Shown here one piece after another: positions 40,273 to 51,887 of a DNA stretch of 64,000 nucleotides. The stretch spans positions 17,173,001 to 17,237,000 of the forward strand of contig JARWIR010000018.1 in the NCBI GenBank assembly GCA_029959085.1, given 5' to 3'. Within the stretch, counting starts at the first letter, position 1; each line of letters begins with the position of its first letter. The position numbers and the translations under genes were made by a program. Under the pieces are notes generated by a model that was not told the origin of the DNA, did no database searches, and worked only from the letters and a program-made list of their open reading frames with translations. The DNA comes from Nemophila menziesii (lineage: Eukaryota; Streptophyta; Magnoliopsida; Boraginales; Hydrophyllaceae).

Positions 40273-41797
40273 GAGATAATTACATTTAGGGTCTTGAACA
40301 CACCCCCCTCTTCAAGATGGGGACCCAGCCTAGAGCCTCTTCTTACTAAGACCTCACCAACTTTTTAACACATGAACCCCAAAACCCCAATTACTAGACT
40401 ACCCCTCTTTTGTTTTTTTTCCTATATATACTATATATTACATTTCAGCTCATTATTATCTCTCTTCTCTCACATCTCTCTCCTCCCCAAACTATCTCTC
40501 CTACCCCACTCCCAAACCGCCACCACCACCACCATAAACCTCCACCATAGCTCCGGTGGTTTCCTGCTACGTTCGAGAACACCATTAACGAAGCTTCTCG
40601 CAACCTCATGGCCATCCCTTTCTCCATCGAGATCTGGCGAGCTTCACTGCAATTCCGGCGAAGCACCACCACACCGAGCTCGTGCAAGTCCGGCGAAGCA
40701 CCACCACACCGAGCTCCTTCCTGCAGTGTTAGATCGAGATCCAGGCCTCGCTCCAGTGAACCTCCCTCCCCCTCACCTCGCTCCGTTTTCTGCCTTCACC
40801 GGAGCTCAAAACATAATTGCAGCAACCTTTCTCCACCATATTCTTCCACCGACGAACAGATCTGAACCTCCCTCCCACTGTTCCGGCGAAGACAGGTGCT
40901 GGACAGCGTTGGTTCTTCCTCTCCAGTTTACTACGGTGGTGCGAAGTTGCCGTCTCGGTGGTGTTGCTCGTTGAGAAGAAGAGACACAGATGGAGGCGAA
41001 CCAGCGTTCGAGCTTCACGACGGCGGTGGTGCTCCAGCAGTGTCACGTCGGTGGTGGTGCTCCAGCAGTTTCACGAACGGGATAGAAGGCTGCATACGGG
41101 TGGTGGTTGTGGTGTTCTCGGTGGTGAAGAAGGTGTGGTGAAGAAGGTGTTATGGTGGTGGCTTCGCCGGAGCTGCAGCAGCGGACTCAACTCTTTTTCC
41201 TTTTTTTTTACTCGCGTAATGTGTAGCTTTTAGTTTAGTTTTTTTTTTCTTTTTTCAGATCTGGTTTGACCAGATCTGGTCAACCTTATAATTAGTTTAG
41301 TTTTTTTATTTATCTATTGTAAATGGTTTAAATTTTGAATAGAAATGTTATTAAAAAGACACACATGATTTATATAGAGTATTTATTTAATTTCAAAGAG
41401 TACTCTTAATATTTTATAGAGTACTCTCTATATTTCATAGAGTACTCCGACTATTTTTATAGAGTATTCGTTTAAATTGTTGGAGTATTCTTTTAATTCT
41501 CGGAGTACTCAACAAATTGTCGGAGTACTCAGCAAATTTAGAGAGTACTCTCAATTTTTTCCGGTGACTGGTGGCCTGAGGTCGGTGGTCGGTGGTAGGT
41601 GGTCGGTGGTGGGAAGTTGGAGGTAGGTGGGTAGTGGTAGGTAGAGGAGAGAGAAACAGTGACATCACACTTTTTTGTCTTTTAGTAAGGGTAGGAAAGA
41701 CTATTGTCAAAATTGAGGTCCCTAAGAAGAATGGCATTTTAGAAACTACTCTATAGAGAAGAAAGTTAGTCTCCAAGACCCTATATATAATTCACCC
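40273..41797. mobile_element. Mutator-like element (1.5 kb) carrying gene-like GC-rich sequence
   Basis: TTAAATTTT lies on both sides (40264-40272 and 41798-41806), a perfect 9-bp target duplication. The ends are imperfect inverted repeats sharing TAGGGTCTTG about 16 bases in. The interior 40440-41210 is GC-rich and gene-like (CT-rich leader after a TATATATA, then CCACCACC and GGTGGTG runs), which suggests a Pack-MULE that captured host sequence. Its longest ORF (40372-40974, Pro/Ser-rich) has no recognisable domain. No transposase is present. Confidence 0.82.
41377..41550. repeat. Nine GAGTACTC-like 8-mers at 20-22 bp period
   Basis: The palindrome GAGTACTC or close variants (GAGTATTC, GAGTATTT) start at 41377, 41398, 41419, 41440, 41462, 41483, 41503, 41523 and 41543. 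Spacers are AT-rich and poorly conserved. The array lies inside the right half of the Mutator-like element. Confidence 0.92.
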
Positions 41798-41806
41798 TTA
41801 AATTTT

Positions 41807-42440
41807 ATTAGTTGGATACCACCAAATGGGGGTTGCTTTAAGATTAATTGTGATGCTTCAATTAATTTAAATACTAATCTTGCTACTTTTGCTTGTGTTG
41901 TGAGAGATTCTACAGGTAAACTAATTGACGAAATGGAAAAAAAAGATCAAAGTTAACTCTATAGAAGAAGCTGAAGGAAGGGGAATACTAGCAGTTTGTG
42001 GAATGGCTACTAAGTACCCTATTGGAAGTGTTATGATAAAGAATGACAATTTTTGTATAATTAACCAAGTTAACACTAATTGTAAGCCTAATAGTGTAAC
42101 TAAACTACTAGTCAAAAGCATTATCTTTTGTAAAGTCAAGCATAAACTTAGGATCTCCTTTGTTAGGAGATTAAAAAGTAGAGTTGCGGATTTGATTGTT
42201 GGAGTATAAATCTCCTATAACCTGTTCTCCGCCTTCTTCTAACAGTTCGAACTTTTAGTTGAGTTGACAAGTTAACGTGGATGACTAAACAAAAGTTTCA
42301 TGGAACTTTATTTAGTTATTGGGATACGTTTTCCCTTCCCAATTAGGTAGATTGATAGAGAAGAATTTTGATCAATAAGACCTAGGCTGATGTAATATTT
42401 TGCTACTTATTTTAATTAATCTTTCGATTTCGACCAAAAA
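41807..42440 (+). pseudogene. LINE 3' fragment: RNase H remnant and poly(A)
   Basis: Near 41812 it reads WIPPNGGCFKINCDAS, then CVVRDSTGKL, then after a frameshift around 41935-41945 EGRGILAVC, IKNDNF and SRVADL, the RNase H signatures of the LINEs here. It ends at GACC plus A8 (42428-42440). The Mutator-like element abuts its left end, so it may have inserted into this LINE. It cannot be functional. Confidence 0.8.
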
Positions 42441-42641
42441 AAATATAATACTGACTTAATTAATAAGAGAATCAGAACAAGTTTGAATTGCGGGACCATC
42501 CAAAGAAAAGGACAGGTAAATTAAATGATGTAGACGAAAAGAAAAGAATTATAAATAAACGATAGAATGATGGATCAGGTGGGAGGATTGTGATTGGTAA
42601 GTTGAGTATCCAAAACTAAATCTAATGTAAAGAAGGACATC

Positions 42642-42839
42642 ATGGGATATAGCACAGATAAGATCAAAACTGAAGACAACAACACCCAACGCAACCCGAC
42701 AACAACAGTAGTAGCAGAAGAGCAGAAGGTGAAACAGAAAACAGAAGAAGCATCAAGCAACGTGCCATTATTAAATGAACGGATTGGCGTACTAAGCGAA
42801 GGACCCTTTTTCCTTTTTCCTTTCATATTCTATTCTTAA
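42642..42839 (+). CDS. Small hypothetical ORF, possibly a first exon (65 aa)
   Basis: It is polar, with MGYSTDKIKTEDNN at the start and LLNERIGVLSEGPFF near the end. No domain or homologue is recognised. Base composition is more coding-like than its AT-rich surroundings and it is not part of a visible transposon. It could be an exon of a gene whose other exons I cannot see, a gene fragment, or chance. Confidence 0.25.
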   Translation: MGYSTDKIKTEDNNTQRNPTTTVVAEEQKVKQKTEEASSNVPLLNERIGVLSEGPFFLFPFIFYS

Positions 42840-44084
42840 ACAAATCTTTTATTCTCTCTTCCACTTCCCTTCACTATTTTTAGAACCTTACTCACCGTAT
42901 ACTTGCGTGCCACACAACTCCCCCATTTTCTTTTTCAAGGTTTATATATAATAAAAATCACAATTGCAAACTAAACTAAGTAAACCCAAATAACAAAACT
43001 ATGGAGTATTGGTCTCTCGAATAATATTTTTATATTTGACAAAATATATATATATTGATACGTTTTAATAGTATCCTATTATAATCGGGAGAATAACTTG
43101 GAACAAGTTTTCGGCCGTAGTCTTGATATATTATTTGACGCTGAAGTTTTCCATCACATGTAGTGTATCGGCTATCCGAAGAGACCCACGAGAATGCTAC
43201 TTCATTTCTCTTGGGAAAAAGTCGATGGCCAAAGAAGAGGTCAAAAGGAAGCGCTAGTAAGACTAGGGTAACAAAGTTAATGCTTTTTTTTAAAGTTGGA
43301 ATGTACAAACGTGTAAGTTGACCCGAAACTGGTCATATGCACAATTTCTTTTCCCTTGTGATGTTTTTCATGAAAGCAGAAAGCTCGGGAATATCTCCGG
43401 CTATTATAAAAATTGATCGAAAGTAAAATAAATTTACATAAGACCAATCTTGCATTGACCACATAATTAAATACATGTTTTAATCAACCAAAATTGTCAG
43501 TTTTTCATTAGTAAAATAACTAGAGACAATGGATAGGATTCAAGAATAACACTTTTTTTTTCATAAAATAGTGTAATTCTTTCATCTTTTTAATTCTACT
43601 TTTAGTTAAGTTTTATCCCAATATGGGTTTTCTTTATATAATCATGATATAATCTTTCACTAACTTGAGAACTGTAAGGGTATGAACCATTAATCATGAT
43701 TTTAATACTTTTTATAATTTGGATTTTATGTTTATATAAATTTGTGCTATTTTCGTTGAATATAGACTTGTTAATTGTGTGAACCTATTCTGTTGGTCAA
43801 TTAGCAGGTTGGTGTAGCAACTTGATTAACGTTCGGAAAATGAGTTGGGTTGTGGAGCATAGTTTACATTCATTTGATGTATGTTATTGAAGGGAGGTCT
43901 TGACTTGTCACATAATCAATAGGTTTAGAGGAAATCGTCTGAAGGCGTTTGTAGGGACATTCGGGGGAAGTCTCTAGAATCCTAGGGCAGCCCCTATCTA
44001 CCCGGGAGGGTTTTAGGTGGATATTAGAATCCTGATTAGTAGTTAAATACCATATTCTCCCTTAAGCTAAGAAAAGCTAAAATC
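42840..44084. other. AT-rich intergenic region
   Basis: No ORF, RNA or element boundary could be supported here. Confidence 0.4.
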
Positions 44085-44092
44085 GTGTCTAG

Positions 44093-46270
44093 TAGGGCAG
44101 CACACGGGTCGGTTAACCGACCCGTAGGGGTAAACCCAATACCCAAACTTAATTTTCGGTTTTTAATTTATTAAACCCAATATCCATTTTTTTTAATTGA
44201 AATCATCGGGTTGAGTGGTATCGGGTTGGGTTGGGTTTGGGTCGGTTTTGGGTAGTTGAGGGACTTAACTAAACCATCTGATTTACCTTAAAAAAATTCA
44301 TTAACTTAAATAAACCATCTGATATTGTATTTTTGTAGTTTCTCATACATAATTCAGCTATTACATGATTTATTTCTCTTTGATTGAATTGAATTACATC
44401 ACATTGAATTGAATTACAAAATTACATATCATTGAACTGAATTACAGAAATAGAAAGTAGAAACCAAATAAGTAAATCAAAAATCATCACAGATTGACAT
44501 ATTGTAACCATAACTTGTGCAAAATCAACAATTTGTACAACCTTGGGTGCAATTTGTCCAAAATCTGTCAAAAAACACTCCAAAAACAACCTTCCAACTT
44601 TAAAATAACCTGCAAATTTCCAAAAACTGGATAGAAGAATGAAGTCAGATTGTTTGAGCCTCAGAAGTAGTCTCATCATTGGCTACAAACAATTGTTGCC
44701 TCAGATTTTAAATCTTCATTGGCATTAAAACCTTAGGGACATGTTTAGGGACAAGGGACTTATCAAATAACTTACAAGAAACAACAATCAAGTCACTTTG
44801 TTGCCAACTCAACCAATTATTCAACTCATATTTACTCATTCATTAACCTTAACTTAATCATTGTAGTTAGGTCAAATTAATTGGGAGATGCATACAAAGT
44901 GTGATGATTAACAATGTTAACTTGTAAGTTATAAGAATTCAGCTTTATACCTTAGGACTTAGGTTATTGGTTTCTAACTTGTCAAAGATGAGTCTTGCGA
45001 GGACTCACTTAACTCGTCTAAGCCAAAATAACCTGCCAAATGTCACAAAACAACAAAAGATAAATTAGTATGTAAAATTAACTAGTCAACAAAAGTCACA
45101 AACCAAGTATTCATAAAGTTGTTACCTAACTCAGTATCCAAGATTAAACCCAATATCCATTTCTTTTAATGAAAAAGGTTACATAGACAACCTTGCCACC
45201 ATTCTTAGTAACAATAACTTATTGACTGTTATTTAGAGTGGTGACAAAGTCATCCATGTAACCTTATTTTGGAAGTTACAGAAATGTATATTAATACCTG
45301 TAAATTTGAAATGGTGAAACAAATCAAGCTTTGAACAATCAAATCCAGAAAATGTCCATTAATGATAACAACATTTGCGAATCATGCAAGTAAATCAAGG
45401 GAACAACCTATTAGCCAATATTCAATATTCATAACTCAAATGAAGTTGATTATTGACATGTAATCAGGAAATTACCTTTAAGTTGATTAACATAGCAAGT
45501 ACACGACAAACACCAACACCAATTGAAGTATTGAACATTAGCGAGACCATGGAAACACAAAATAAACAGTCTATTAGCCAATATCTATTATCGAATTAAA
45601 ATCCTCCAATAAAACAATTATTTGTTTCTAAATCAAAAGATTTACACATGCAATAACTTATAACACAATCGGAATTACAGAAAATCAAAACACGAACCTT
45701 AGGGTTTCAAAGATCCAAAACATCTCGAATCCAACCCTCGATCTACACCTCTAGGCTCTAACCATGGTTAGATGATTAAACCCAGAACCCAAAAGGACGA
45801 GCTTTAGCAGAGAAGGAGAGATTATAACCCATAATAACCCACCACCGTGCCATACTTAATGCGATGTATATTATCGCTCAAAACGCCGGCGAGATTAGAC
45901 GGGGAAGGAGAGAAGCAGGGCTACGGCGGATAGGGTTTTCGATATGACCCGGAGAGAAACCAGAGAGTAAGAGAGAGTGTGGCGTTTCGAGTAATGAAAG
46001 TCCAAAACCAAAAGACAAAAGGTAACAAAGGAAGCGTATGTTATACGCTGTGTGATTTGGATATATAATATATCCAACAAAGTTAGGGCACGGGTCGGGT
46101 TCGGTTACCCGCGGGTTTGGCAAAGCCAAACCCATCAACCGACCCAATACCCAAACAATATAATATGTTAACCCAATGGGCTCGGGTGGGGAATGGGTTG
46201 GGTTTTTTCAGGCCCATTTTGGGTCGGTTTTGCGGGTAGGGCGGGTTTGAGTATTTTTTGAGCAGCCCTA
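44093..46270. mobile_element. Non-autonomous hAT transposon (2.18 kb)
   Basis: GTGTCTAG lies directly on both sides (44085-44092 and 46271-46278), a perfect 8-bp target duplication typical of hAT. The ends are inverted repeats, TAGGGCAGCACAC and the complement of TTGAGCAGCCCTA. Subterminal regions are crowded with GGGTCGG/CCGACCC motifs, as in hAT elements where transposase binds. No transposase ORF survives. The right part (45640-46080, minus sense) looks like a promoter and leader, suggesting that the coding part was deleted. Confidence 0.92.
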
Positions 46271-46278
46271 GTGTCTAG

Positions 46279-46900
46279 TGGAGATTACTAGCGATTCTCG
46301 AGTTATACTCTCCTCATTGTTACAACTTATTTAATTAATTTTCTTTTTAGTAATTCATTAGTTTAAATTCAGTCTTAGTAATTTTTTAATCAAAAACAAA
46401 ATAAAAATCTTTACTTCTTCGTATTGTTTTTTGCAACGAACAATTAATTATAGAACTAATTAATGTATTAACTTATCTAATACATGTGGAGAAGAACTCA
46501 CTTACACACTTTATTACTTATAAATACTTGTACACTCTCGAGGTTTTCATCCTTTGAGTGTTGATTTTATATCACACCTCGAAGGACACCAATAATTTTG
46601 TGTTCTTTTTATGTTGTTAGATATGGATTTCATGTTAGGAAGATGATATATGATATGGGTATGGTGTACTATGATGTGAATTAGATGTATGTTGAAGAAA
46701 ATTATGGATTCTAGTGAAGAATGTGTAAGATTTGTGGTGGTTATGGAATGGATTTGATTGTGAAGATGTTGGATGAGGGTTGGATATGATTTTGGATGGA
46801 ATGAGGCACAACGAGATCACTAAAATCATGCTTGATAAGTAAATTCATAGAATTTTGTACAAGATACCTATGTTATACACAACGAATGCCCACAAACAAA
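46279..46900. other. AT-rich intergenic region
   Basis: Nothing recognised apart from simple AT-rich sequence. Confidence 0.4.
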
Positions 46901-47382
46901 AGTTAGTCATGATCCCACACCTCGAAACAGTATTGATAAGGAAAAAATAAAAATAAAATTTAAAAGTACGCAACCAAACATATAGTTGAAAACAAAGAGA
47001 AAATTACTTACTTTTTAGAGAATCGCTCAATCCCCAAGTTAGGGGTTGACGTTCTCGATCCATGAAGATTCGCTTATTGCTCCTTGTAATTGATCTAAGG
47101 TGATTTTAGATTGATTCATTCATTATGAGGAAAAATTTCAGCCCTGCAAGTTGTATACATTTTCTTAAGCTTTCTGTGGCCTCCTGAATCGCTGAATTCC
47201 GAGCTTGTATGCGAAAAATATGACTTCCTAAACATAGCTCCCGAAAACCAAAATTTTATACTTTTCTTTCATCTAGTGTTTGAGTGTGGTATATCGCGTG
47301 GGAGGAGCGGAGTACCATGGACCATCCTTACTCTCGGCGTGTGCACCATACCACACTAGGGTCCTGACGGTAGTCTTCTCGA

Positions 47383-47585
47383 GCGGTGTACCGCCGAATG
47401 ATGTTGTATATCATGCATCTTTATACCATATTATGGTGTGTGCAAGTGACGATACATGATTGTTTGTGGTATACCACCGTATTGGTGCGGTGTACCATGA
47501 ATTTCCTTGGCATATCAATTAATTGGAATTATCTTTATGAAATGTCATGACACTATGGCTGAGGTACACCGCATCTATCAGCTAC
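47383..47585. repeat. GCGGTGTACC / GGTACACCGC motifs in the gypsy remnant
   Basis: GCGGTGTACC lies at 47383 and 47487, and its complement GGTACACCGC at 47572, with looser forms from 47287 on. The motif is close to the 11-mer of the copia LTR at 5473-5703, though the two elements belong to different superfamilies. Confidence 0.55.
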
Positions 47586-48199
47586 CGACTTGTTTTTCTT
47601 CTGCAAATTCACCCCAAGCTCAAATATTGCAGCACCTACACATTAAAAACACTATTACCCTTCTCATGAAACATAGTAAACACTAAAAGATTCAAAAATA
47701 ACTAATTTATACTAACAAAAATGATATTTAACTAATAAAGCATTTTAAACATGGGATGTCTCCCAAGAGCACTTTTATTTTACGGCGTTCAAAGTTTGAC
47801 GTGTTACCTCGATTACATTGTTTTATTAACATAGCATGTCCATCATCAGACGAGGCTATTGAGATCTACCAAATTGAATTTCCAACTCTTCTTAGCTCTT
47901 ATTTTGATCACTTTATTTGAAACAACTCGAGTGAAAAGGAATGGCCCCATCCAAGAACTCTTATACTTGTGTGGTTTCTTCTCAAGGGTTCAGAGCTTTC
48001 CACGCTACTTCATCTCGCACCCCAAACTCAAATATTGCTTTCTTTCTTACAGTTTCTTGGGGCCTTTTAGCATTTTATTTCTCAGTCACAACTCGGATTG
48101 CCGAGACTCCTTGTGACTCCTTCCTCTTATTCTTTCCTTTAATGTAGAACGTTGGGATTCATCTTCAATACGAAGGGTCACAGTTTCCTTGTTAATAAT

Positions 48200-48578
48200 G
48201 ACTATGTGCGGCCCGTGGCCAAGAATGGATGTCCAATTATGAACATGACGTTCTTATCTGCATCATAATCAAGAATAATAAAATCAGTGGTAAAACAAGA
48301 TTACGTACTTGGACGAGCACGTCCTCGATTACTCCCAACATATTTGTTATAGATCAATCTGCCAACTGCAAGACGACGGATGTTGGGTTGACATCTACAA
48401 TACTAATCTTCTCGATCAAACTCTTTGTCATGCGCTTCACACTCGCACCCATATCACACACTGCCTTTCCCTCAAATGTACCACTTATTTTGATTGGAAG
48501 TTTGAATCCTCCAAGATTGTGAAGCTTCAGTGGTAACTTCAGCTGAAATTGCAACGATATCCCATTGGTTAGCACCAA
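48200..48578 (-). pseudogene. Gypsy aspartic protease fragment
   Basis: The open part (48354-48578) encodes FKLPIKISGTFEGKAVCDMGAS and, further on, VVLQLAD, a retropepsin core of Athila type. The usual DLGA or DSGA active site reads DMGA here. A stop and a frameshift follow, and then (about 48215-48290) an IIGHPFLATGRT-like C-terminal protease motif is still readable in another frame. No function is expected. Confidence 0.8.
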
Positions 48579-48689
48579 TGTCTTGTACTATGTGAATTTA
48601 TTCTTCTTGAATTTTATTCTTGAAGAATTTTTGATAGTCTCACTTCTTCTCAATGTTTTCTAGTAACAGAACATTTATTTTCACTTTAT

Positions 48690-49070
48690 TTAACATCTCA
48701 ATGAACTTCTTCTACTCGCGATCAACCTTGGGATAAGCACTTCGTAATGGATATGGCGGTGAATAAAATGTGGAGCCGGCGGTTCCGACCTACCCTTCTC
48801 TTGCACCCTTGGTGCATAAGATACCTCTAGAGTCTTCTCAAACTCATCTTTCTCAACCTCCTCAACCCAATCTTTGACTATTGCCTCGTCTAAGTTCAGC
48901 ATAGTTGGTTTTGTCTCTTTCGGAGTCTCCACTTCACTAGATGTAACTGGTGCTAATTCTGCTATCTTTTCAACTTGAAGGCTAATAACCTTACACGATT
49001 CATGACCAACCTTTTCCTCAACCTTTTGAGTCAAATTGACATTAGTATTCGTACCTTTTGGCAATTGCAA
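48690..49070 (-). pseudogene. Gypsy gag-pol linker remnant
   Basis: An open frame of 126 codons rich in Glu, Lys, Val and Thr lies between the gag and protease pieces. Its position and composition fit the gag C-terminal linker of Athila elements, including the APRVQEKGRSEPPAP segment before the protease. There is no specific domain. Confidence 0.5.
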
Positions 49071-49595
49071 TGGGTTGAATTTGTTGCATTTGTTGAATGG
49101 TCGAAGTGAGTTGCGTCTGTCGTTGCTCCATAATTTGATTATGGTGTTGCATATTCTACATCATTGATGTAGTGGCATCAATATTTGCCTTACTCTTGAT
49201 CATATTATCCATTGAAATTTTTGTGAATTAATTAAGAGTCTCTTTCAACTCACTTGCACCTTCTTATGGATGCGATGGAAGTGCCTTCAGAACTTGATTC
49301 TTGTTATTGGCGTTGTAACTAGGTGGTTGAAAAGCTTGATTCCCATAGGCTTTCCACTCATATATAGATGTTAAGGTGTCGCTTGATAGTTACTATCTTG
49401 GGTATGAGGTTGGTACAGATTACCTTGATGATAACCCTAAAAATTTCCTAGATTTCCCATGGAATAACCATAGGGTTCGCTCATGACATTCACCTCGGAT
49501 TTTATACCTTGGAATATTTCTCAACAACTATAACGAGTCTTAAATTTATCTTCTAAGCTAGAAAACTTAGCTTCCACATCAATACTATCATCTAC

Positions 49596-50279
49596 TCATG
49601 ACGTACCTCTCGTGATATTAACAGTAGGAGCTTGCAACGATGAACAAATCCTCTCAGTTTCTACTATCTTCTCCATACCAATCAATGTTTCATTCGGATC
49701 CATGGATACAAAACTAACACGACCAAGATTATCTACTCTCAGTCTGGAACTCGCGTAAATTCCCTTATAAAACATGGATAGTTGTAGCTCGGGCATGTAC
49801 CCATTTAATGGATACTTTTTCAACTTCTCTTGGAGAATCGTCCATGCTTCGCTAACACTCTCAATGGCTTCTTGTAATAAATTTGCAAGCTTTATTTTAT
49901 CCTTCAATCGCATACCCATAGGATAGAATCGATCAAGTAATCTCACTTGAAGCTCATTCCTACTTTGTATTATCTTAGGAGGTTTACTATTAAACCAATC
50001 GCTTGCACCTCCCGGTTAAGAAGAATTGAAACATTAAATAGTACATCTACTCTCTTATGACACCTTTAGTGATGTAGGCATCACAAATTTGCATGAGCAC
50101 GGACCAGATTTTGATGTGAAGTGCCACTATATTTCCCATCGCTCAATAATTGACTAAGCATGCCCCGATCTGGCTTGAATCTAATGACTTGAATAGCATG
50201 AGGGAAAATCCCTGTGGGTTGCACTTGGAATGGAACATGAAGACCTTGTTCTCGTCGTTGATTGTTTTGGATTAGCCAT
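49596..50279 (-). pseudogene. Gypsy gag remnant
   Basis: It starts near 50279 (minus ATG, MANPKQS), breaks into a second frame (FPHAIQVIRFKPDRGMLSQL), then stops. A further open part (49596-49946) has LLQEAIESVSEAWTILQEKLKKYPLNGYMPELQLSMFYKGI, the retrotransposon gag core. Frameshifts and stops separate the parts. Confidence 0.75.
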
Positions 50280-50361
50280 CTAAGAATCTGAAAAAGACAA
50301 AAACAAAAAGAAAATTGTAAAACGGAACAACTAAAACTACTACACTAAGAAAAAACACAAA

Positions 50362-50377
50362 ACTAACGAGGCGCCAA
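50362..50377 (-). promoter_or_regulatory. Degenerate tRNA-Asp-type primer-binding site
   Basis: On the minus strand TTTTTGGCGCC followed by a decayed remainder lies about 20 bases after the end of an LTR-like sequence. TGGCGCCGTTGCCGGGGA is the usual site in Athila/Tat elements. It supports the orientation of the gypsy remnant. Confidence 0.6.
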
Positions 50378-50397
50378 AAACTTGTCGTCTTCTAAGG

Positions 50398-50585
50398 TGT
50401 GACAAAATAATGCAAGTAATATTCACCTCGAGAGAGCGTATAACTTTTCGCAAGTGTACAGATTGTTTGCAAGTAATTAGCAAGTATAACAGAGTACCGT
50501 TCTCAGGAACTACGAAAGTTAATTCTAGGATAGTGTTCTTAGGAAGTGTAATAGAAGGAGTTGCTAGATTGATGGGGGGCAAAGG
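50398..50585. repeat. Gypsy LTR-like repeat, copy b1 (end piece)
   Basis: It begins TGTGAC and contains CGCAAGTGTACAGATTG and, 45 bases on, an ACCGTTCTCAGGAACTACGA-like block, typical of gypsy LTR ends. It adjoins the primer-binding site, so it is the inner end of the 5' LTR of the minus-strand element. Copy b2 begins directly after it. Confidence 0.6.
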
Positions 50586-51887
50586 TGTGATAAAATAATA
50601 GATTAAATAAGAGAACTAACACCTTTTACTACCACGATTAACTCTTTCCAAGTGAACAGATCGTTTGTAAGTTATAAGTAAGTAAAACAGATATCGATCT
50701 CAGGGACTATGAGGTTAGTTTATAAATAGTGTAATTACTAAGTGGACTAGGAATAGTTGGTAAAATAATACGCAAAGACACTAAAATATTTATTTGGTTT
50801 TTATGACTCTCAACATACTTAAATTAAAGACAAGAAAGTAAAATAGGATAGATAGAAGCTTATGATAGTTTAGCTTGAGAACTAGCAAGTAATCCCCACT
50901 AGCCTTGTTCTATGTTTATTACTTAAGGGAGAATCGTGTGATAAACAATAGTTGGGATTCTAAATTCCTCCCAACCCCCTTTCCGGGTGGACTTAGGAGG
51001 CTCAAAACTTGGTGGTTAAAATAAACCCGAATGACTATCCAGTTAGGCAAACCTTTCCGGATCACTACCGCACACTAGACGACTATGTTGTGTTTTCTAT
51101 AATTGAATCCCCCTTCCGGATGTTAACCAATTACTATGGTAATCCTATATGTGCGCATCGTAAGAACTATAGACATTACTTCAAAGCACATAATACGGAG
51201 TTATCACTACTATATTCAGTTAAATGTAAAAGGGCATCCCAAATTAAATAACATATAAAACAAGTCTAGGTTCATATCCATATGCTAATCTTAAGCTAAA
51301 TAACTAGTTCATAAAAATATTGAATTACAAACGGGAAGGGTTGGAATGGCATGAACAGCTTCCAAACTCCTTTTTCTCTTCTTCTCTCTTGATCTAGGCT
51401 TCCTCTTGGTCTTTAGATTATTAGGGACTGCCCAAGGATGATTTCTCTAAGGTTGGAATGGATATATATAGGCCCTTTGTCGAAATATGGAGTAATCATC
51501 AAGTTAAGGAGTCCTAATCTTACCACAATTCGTAAATTGTAGGACAAGATAAACCTTTGCAGGTATTGATTTGGTCATATCTCCTTCGTTACTTATCTGA
51601 ATTTAATGTTCTTTATATAGAAACGACCGTGTTTGAAATATCTATCTGCTAAAATAAAAATCTACTCCTAATTCAACACCGAATTTATGCAGCAATTTAA
51701 TTAGTGGACATATGTGCAGTTTTGGCAGCTTCTTTACTTTCCAAATGTATCAAAACTCTTCCTTTTTTACTTTGACTAAGGGATTTCCTTTACTTTTCCC
51801 CTTTAAATCAGTTTCAGTAGGTGTAATAGCTTCCATATACCTAAGTGCTACACATATAACACAAAATTACGCGTAAAATCTCACAAA
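50586..51887. repeat. Gypsy LTR-like repeat, copy b2 (about 1.3 kb)
   Basis: It begins TGTGATAAAA and ends TCTCACA, a TGTGA...TCACA arrangement. It shares the block order of copies a, c and d (start, 'ATCTCAGGGACTATGAGG', 'TCTAAATTCCTCCCAACC', 'TTAGGAGG', 'CACACTAGACGACTATG'). It is a candidate solo LTR; no clean 5-bp duplication was found. Confidence 0.55.

Larger units (their letters stand above)
47000..50380 (-). mobile_element. Athila-type Ty3/gypsy element, internal region, decayed
   Basis: On the minus strand a tRNA-Asp-type primer-binding site, gag pieces and an aspartic protease occur in order, as in Athila/Tat gypsy elements. Reverse transcriptase and integrase are absent. About 400 bases after the protease the sequence matches the 3' non-coding part of such elements (minus GGGAGACATCCCATG near 47750-47764). 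A large deletion therefore removed the rest of pol. Many stops and frameshifts show that it is old. Confidence 0.75.

Noticed and set aside
40372..40974. 200-codon Pro/Ser-rich ORF as a host gene
   Set aside because: No domain, a competing set of ORFs in other frames, and it lies within a transposon with defined TSD.
43030..43308. 92-codon minus-strand ORF as a small gene
   Set aside because: No domain, no similarity that I can recognise, and AT-rich sequence in which ORFs of this size occur by chance.
44422..44679. 85-codon minus-strand ORF in the hAT element as a transposase remnant
   Set aside because: Composition is hydrophobic and no hAT motifs are visible.
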